Source: Candidatus Thorarchaeota archaeon (GTDB lineage: Archaea > Asgardarchaeota > Thorarchaeia > Thorarchaeales > Thorarchaeaceae). From it: 8,124 nucleotides of DNA. Under the pieces are notes generated by a model that was given only the letters and a program-made list of their open reading frames with translations, was not told the origin of the DNA and made no database searches. Below are positions 6,147 to 8,124 of the stretch, piece after piece (the first letter of the stretch is position 1; each line of letters begins with the position of its first letter). The DNA lies in NCBI GenBank assembly GCA_030638785.1, contig DAOWDY010000075.1, positions 1 through 8,124 of the forward strand. Direction: 5' to 3'. Made by a program: the position numbers and the translations under genes.

Positions 6147-7949
6147 TTGGTAACCGACAAAGAAATGCTTCAGAACGCAATGCAAGCCATCAAGGATGGT
6201 GAGAAAGAATTGGGTTTGAAGCTTCTCTCTCAGGTTGCTGAAAGTTTTGCAGCTCAACGAGTGCATGAGAACGCATCCCGTATCTTTGAAAAAGCAGGTC
6301 TCCTTGCACGAGACCTCTACCGTCTCGATGAATGTTTAGGATACATAGAGAAAGCCGCACTCATGTATATGCGTGAAGGAACAGAGGAGTTTCATCCAGA
6401 GATTGTTCGTCTTAATATACTCGCAGCAGAGATAGCATATGATGCGAACGAACTTGGAAGAGCTGCTGATTTCTTCTTCCGAGCTGTCGATTATGCGGAT
6501 GAAGAAAAGAAGGACTCTATTACCCTGAAAGCAGTTGATTCACTCGAGATCTTGGCGGATAACAAAGAAGAAGAAGGAAACCTAAGAGTAACTGTTGGTC
6601 TTCTGAAGAAAATAAGTCGGATCTATTACTCTTTAGATGATGAAGAACTTGGCGCAAGAATCAATGATCGAGCTATCCGAGTTGCACACAAATGGGCAGA
6701 TGTTTCTAAAGAAAAGAATGATCCCCTTGAGGCGGGGAATGCCCTTGCAGAGATAGCCCAAATAATGCAGGCAAAGGATGAGTTTGTGGAAGCTGCCAAA
6801 TTGATGATGGATGCTGGAGAATTTTATGAAGGGATAAATCTCTTTGAGAAAGCAGGTAATATCTACGATGCTGCACAAGAGGTCTACAAGTTTGAAAGAC
6901 TTACTAGTGCTAGAAATCAGGCCATGTTCAAGGCCGCAGATGCATATCTTAAGATGGAAGGTAAACCGGAAGTAGTTGCACCTCTACTAGTCAAGGCAGG
7001 AGATATGTTCACCGAAGTCAATAGTCCAATGAAGGCAAAATGGGCTTTCAAGAGAGCAAACGAGCTCTTTGCTGAACTAGCAAAGATTGCAGTCGAAGAA
7101 AATGACATAGACTCCGAAAAGACCTACTTCCGTTACCGTGCTATGTGTTTGAAGAAATGGGGTAGTGTTTACGAGGCTGATGAGATATACAAAGATGTTA
7201 TTCAGTATTATTTGAACGAGGCTAAGAAGGAAGAGTCATCCGGACACAAGGAGCTTCAGGCACTCTCTCTGGAATCTGCTGCATCTGTTCTTAGTGAAGC
7301 TGAACGGGAAGATGAAGCCAGAGAACATCGAGAGAAAGCAGTTGAACTCTATATTCAACTTGCAGATACTAATGCTGCATCAGGGAGTCCTGAAGAGAGC
7401 TCTCGATTCTATACAAAAGCTGCTGAATGTGCAGGAAGCCAAGGAAACATAGAGCGAAAAGAATCATTTCATTGGATTGCTAGTGAAAAAGCTGAAGAGG
7501 CTGCCAAATATTACGAAGAACTTGAAATATTCGAGCTATCCACATTCTGGACTCGCACAGCTGGACGTGAGGCTCTACACATTGACCAGCAGGAAACTCG
7601 AGAGCGTGCAACGGAGCTTCTTGAAAAATCGGCGCAAGGTTTCAAGGATGCTGGAGAATCAAAAGAGGCGTTTGAAGACCTCTTCACAGTGTATGAAACC
7701 ATCTTCACATACAAGAGAAAAGGGAACAAACGAAAACTCAATCGTATTGTAAAAGATATGGATGAAATCTCCCGTATGGCACGAGATGAAGAAATGCTCT
7801 CAACGATGGCAGTTTTGTACTCAATCCAGAAGGACAAATATATTGCTGCATTACTTGCGCTTCAAGAGAGAGAGGATGAACTTCTAGATAGACGCCATAG
7901 GCTGCGTACTCTGATAAAGCAAGGCTCCGAAAAATACGGAGCATATTGA
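6147..7949 (+). CDS. TPR-repeat solenoid protein, SNAP-like
   Basis: This is a 600-residue, almost entirely helical cytoplasmic protein without signal peptide or membrane segment. Degenerate TPR-like helix pairs run through most of it, recognisable by the A-G-x-x-x/Y spacing: about 43-78 (RIFEKAGLLARDLYRL), 88-118 (AAEIAYDANELGRAADFFFRA), 196-250 (ALAEIAQIMQAKDEFVEAA, INLFEKAGNIYDAAQ), 258-310 (MFKAADAYLKM, LLVKAGDMF), 375-425 and 445-515. The charged C-terminus (about 533-590) is a long helix ending in a Lys/Arg-rich stretch. The repeat style (EKAGNIYDAA, KAADAYLKM) recalls eukaryotic alpha-SNAP, but generic TPR scaffolds look similar. Such solenoids bind other proteins; the partner is unknown. 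The TTG start is set by AGGTGA 6 bases upstream. The gene is divergent from the Gfo/Idh operon and lies 64 bases before the YjbQ gene. Confidence 0.75.
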   Translation: MVTDKEMLQNAMQAIKDGEKELGLKLLSQVAESFAAQRVHENASRIFEKAGLLARDLYRLDECLGYIEKAALMYMREGTEEFHPEIVRLNILAAEIAYDANELGRAADFFFRAVDYADEEKKDSITLKAVDSLEILADNKEEEGNLRVTVGLLKKISRIYYSLDDEELGARINDRAIRVAHKWADVSKEKNDPLEAGNALAEIAQIMQAKDEFVEAAKLMMDAGEFYEGINLFEKAGNIYDAAQEVYKFERLTSARNQAMFKAADAYLKMEGKPEVVAPLLVKAGDMFTEVNSPMKAKWAFKRANELFAELAKIAVEENDIDSEKTYFRYRAMCLKKWGSVYEADEIYKDVIQYYLNEAKKEESSGHKELQALSLESAASVLSEAEREDEAREHREKAVELYIQLADTNAASGSPEESSRFYTKAAECAGSQGNIERKESFHWIASEKAEEAAKYYEELEIFELSTFWTRTAGREALHIDQQETRERATELLEKSAQGFKDAGESKEAFEDLFTVYETIFTYKRKGNKRKLNRIVKDMDEISRMARDEEMLSTMAVLYSIQKDKYIAALLALQEREDELLDRRHRLRTLIKQGSEKYGAY

Positions 7950-7959
7950 TGCTTAGAGC

Positions 7960-7968
7960 TTAAAAGAA
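7960..7968 (+). promoter_or_regulatory. Possible TATA box for the YjbQ-family gene
   Basis: CTTAAAAG lies about 50 bases before GTG 8014. A start about 26 bases downstream would fall near 7990, leaving a 24-base leader that contains the SD site. Read-through from the TPR gene is equally possible, since no T-run terminator separates the two genes. Confidence 0.3.
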
Positions 7969-8002
7969 AGAATCCCCTGTCATCTAGTTGTTCAGTCGAA
8001 CA

Positions 8003-8007
8003 GGTGA
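8003..8007 (+). promoter_or_regulatory. Shine-Dalgarno site of the YjbQ-family gene (GTG start)
   Basis: GGTGA (AGGTGA including base 8002) lies 6 bases before GTG 8014, the same site and spacing as in front of the TPR gene. An in-frame TGA at 8005-8007 excludes any upstream start. A short hairpin (TGTTC 7989-7993 / GAACA 7998-8002) abuts it. Confidence 0.6.
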
Positions 8008-8013
8008 ATCATT

Positions 8014-8124
8014 GTGGGTACACATCACTCTACTCTCACTTTAGAAACTCATGGAAATTGCGATATGCAGGATATTACTGATGATGTGTCAAGCATCGTT
8101 AGAGAGAGCGGTTTCGGGACAGGA
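8014..8124 (+). CDS. YjbQ/UPF0047-family protein, 3' end cut by window edge
   Basis: Only the first 37 codons are visible, too few for a standard ORF listing. They read VGTHHSTLTLETHGNCDMQ and then DITDDVSSIVRESGFGTG, matching the start of the YjbQ family: a beta strand, then D-I-T-x-x-V-x-x-I-V-x-x-S-G-x-x-x-G. The start is GTG with a strong AGGTGA 6 bases upstream and an in-frame stop just before it. Bacterial YjbQ has been reported to have weak thiamine-phosphate synthase activity, and family members are found in archaea as small (about 130-140 residue) cytoplasmic proteins. The conserved histidine-rich part lies beyond the window, so function rests on the N-terminal match alone. Confidence 0.7.
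   Translation, partial: MGTHHSTLTLETHGNCDMQDITDDVSSIVRESGFGTG

Noticed and set aside
7477..7944. Overlapping open frames on both strands inside the TPR gene and similar frames inside other genes
   Set aside because: They lie wholly within well-supported genes, lack recognisable domains and SD support, and look like frame shadows.
1..8124. tRNA, rRNA, CRISPR array, IS element or prophage genes
   Set aside because: I saw no cloverleaf-like T-loop consensus, no regularly spaced repeats, no transposase or integrase motifs and no terminal inverted repeats.

Overview
The window is ordinary protein-coding DNA from what looks like an archaeon. The evidence is a PAC2-family protein of the type linked to proteasome assembly, a stand-alone 2-oxoacid:ferredoxin oxidoreductase gamma subunit, TATA/BRE-like promoter elements, one apparently leaderless gene beside genes with strong Shine-Dalgarno (SD) sites, and frequent TTG starts. 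The long SNAP-like TPR solenoid and the moderate, slightly AT-leaning composition would fit an Asgard lineage such as Thorarchaeota. That placement is inference, not something the sequence proves. I see no rRNA, tRNA, CRISPR array, insertion sequence or phage gene.

Layout from left to right. The 3' part of a PAC2-family gene (+) enters from the left edge. It converges on porG (-), with a hairpin in the 65-base gap. porG is divergent from a class I SAM-dependent methyltransferase gene (+) across a 149-base promoter region holding the inverted repeat TGACC-N4-GGTCA. The methyltransferase converges, with only 3 bases between stops, on a three-gene minus-strand cluster. In transcription order this cluster is a Gfo/Idh/MocA dehydrogenase (TTG start), a CrtI-like FAD-dependent oxidoreductase, and an MFS transporter (TTG start). 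The gaps are 46 and 26 bases, which suggests one operon. A 155-base divergent promoter region separates this operon from a 600-residue TPR protein (+, TTG start), followed 64 bases later by the first 37 codons of a YjbQ-family gene cut by the right edge. No gene-free stretch exceeds 300 bases.

The most concrete anomaly is in the FAD oxidoreductase gene. The uninterrupted frame stops at 3531, but shifting by one base near 3561 restores a perfect C-terminal FAD-binding tail (VGTDTAGSGVGLQQAANSA...) that ends at 3463, just before the MFS ribosome-binding site. A simple open-reading-frame annotation would lose this tail and report a false 70-base intergenic gap.

Functionally, the dehydrogenase, oxidoreductase and transporter probably act on one unidentified small molecule. 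porG supplies a subunit of pyruvate or 2-oxoacid ferredoxin oxidoreductase whose partners lie elsewhere. The remaining genes look like independent housekeeping or poorly characterised functions. I found no convincing new multi-gene system.
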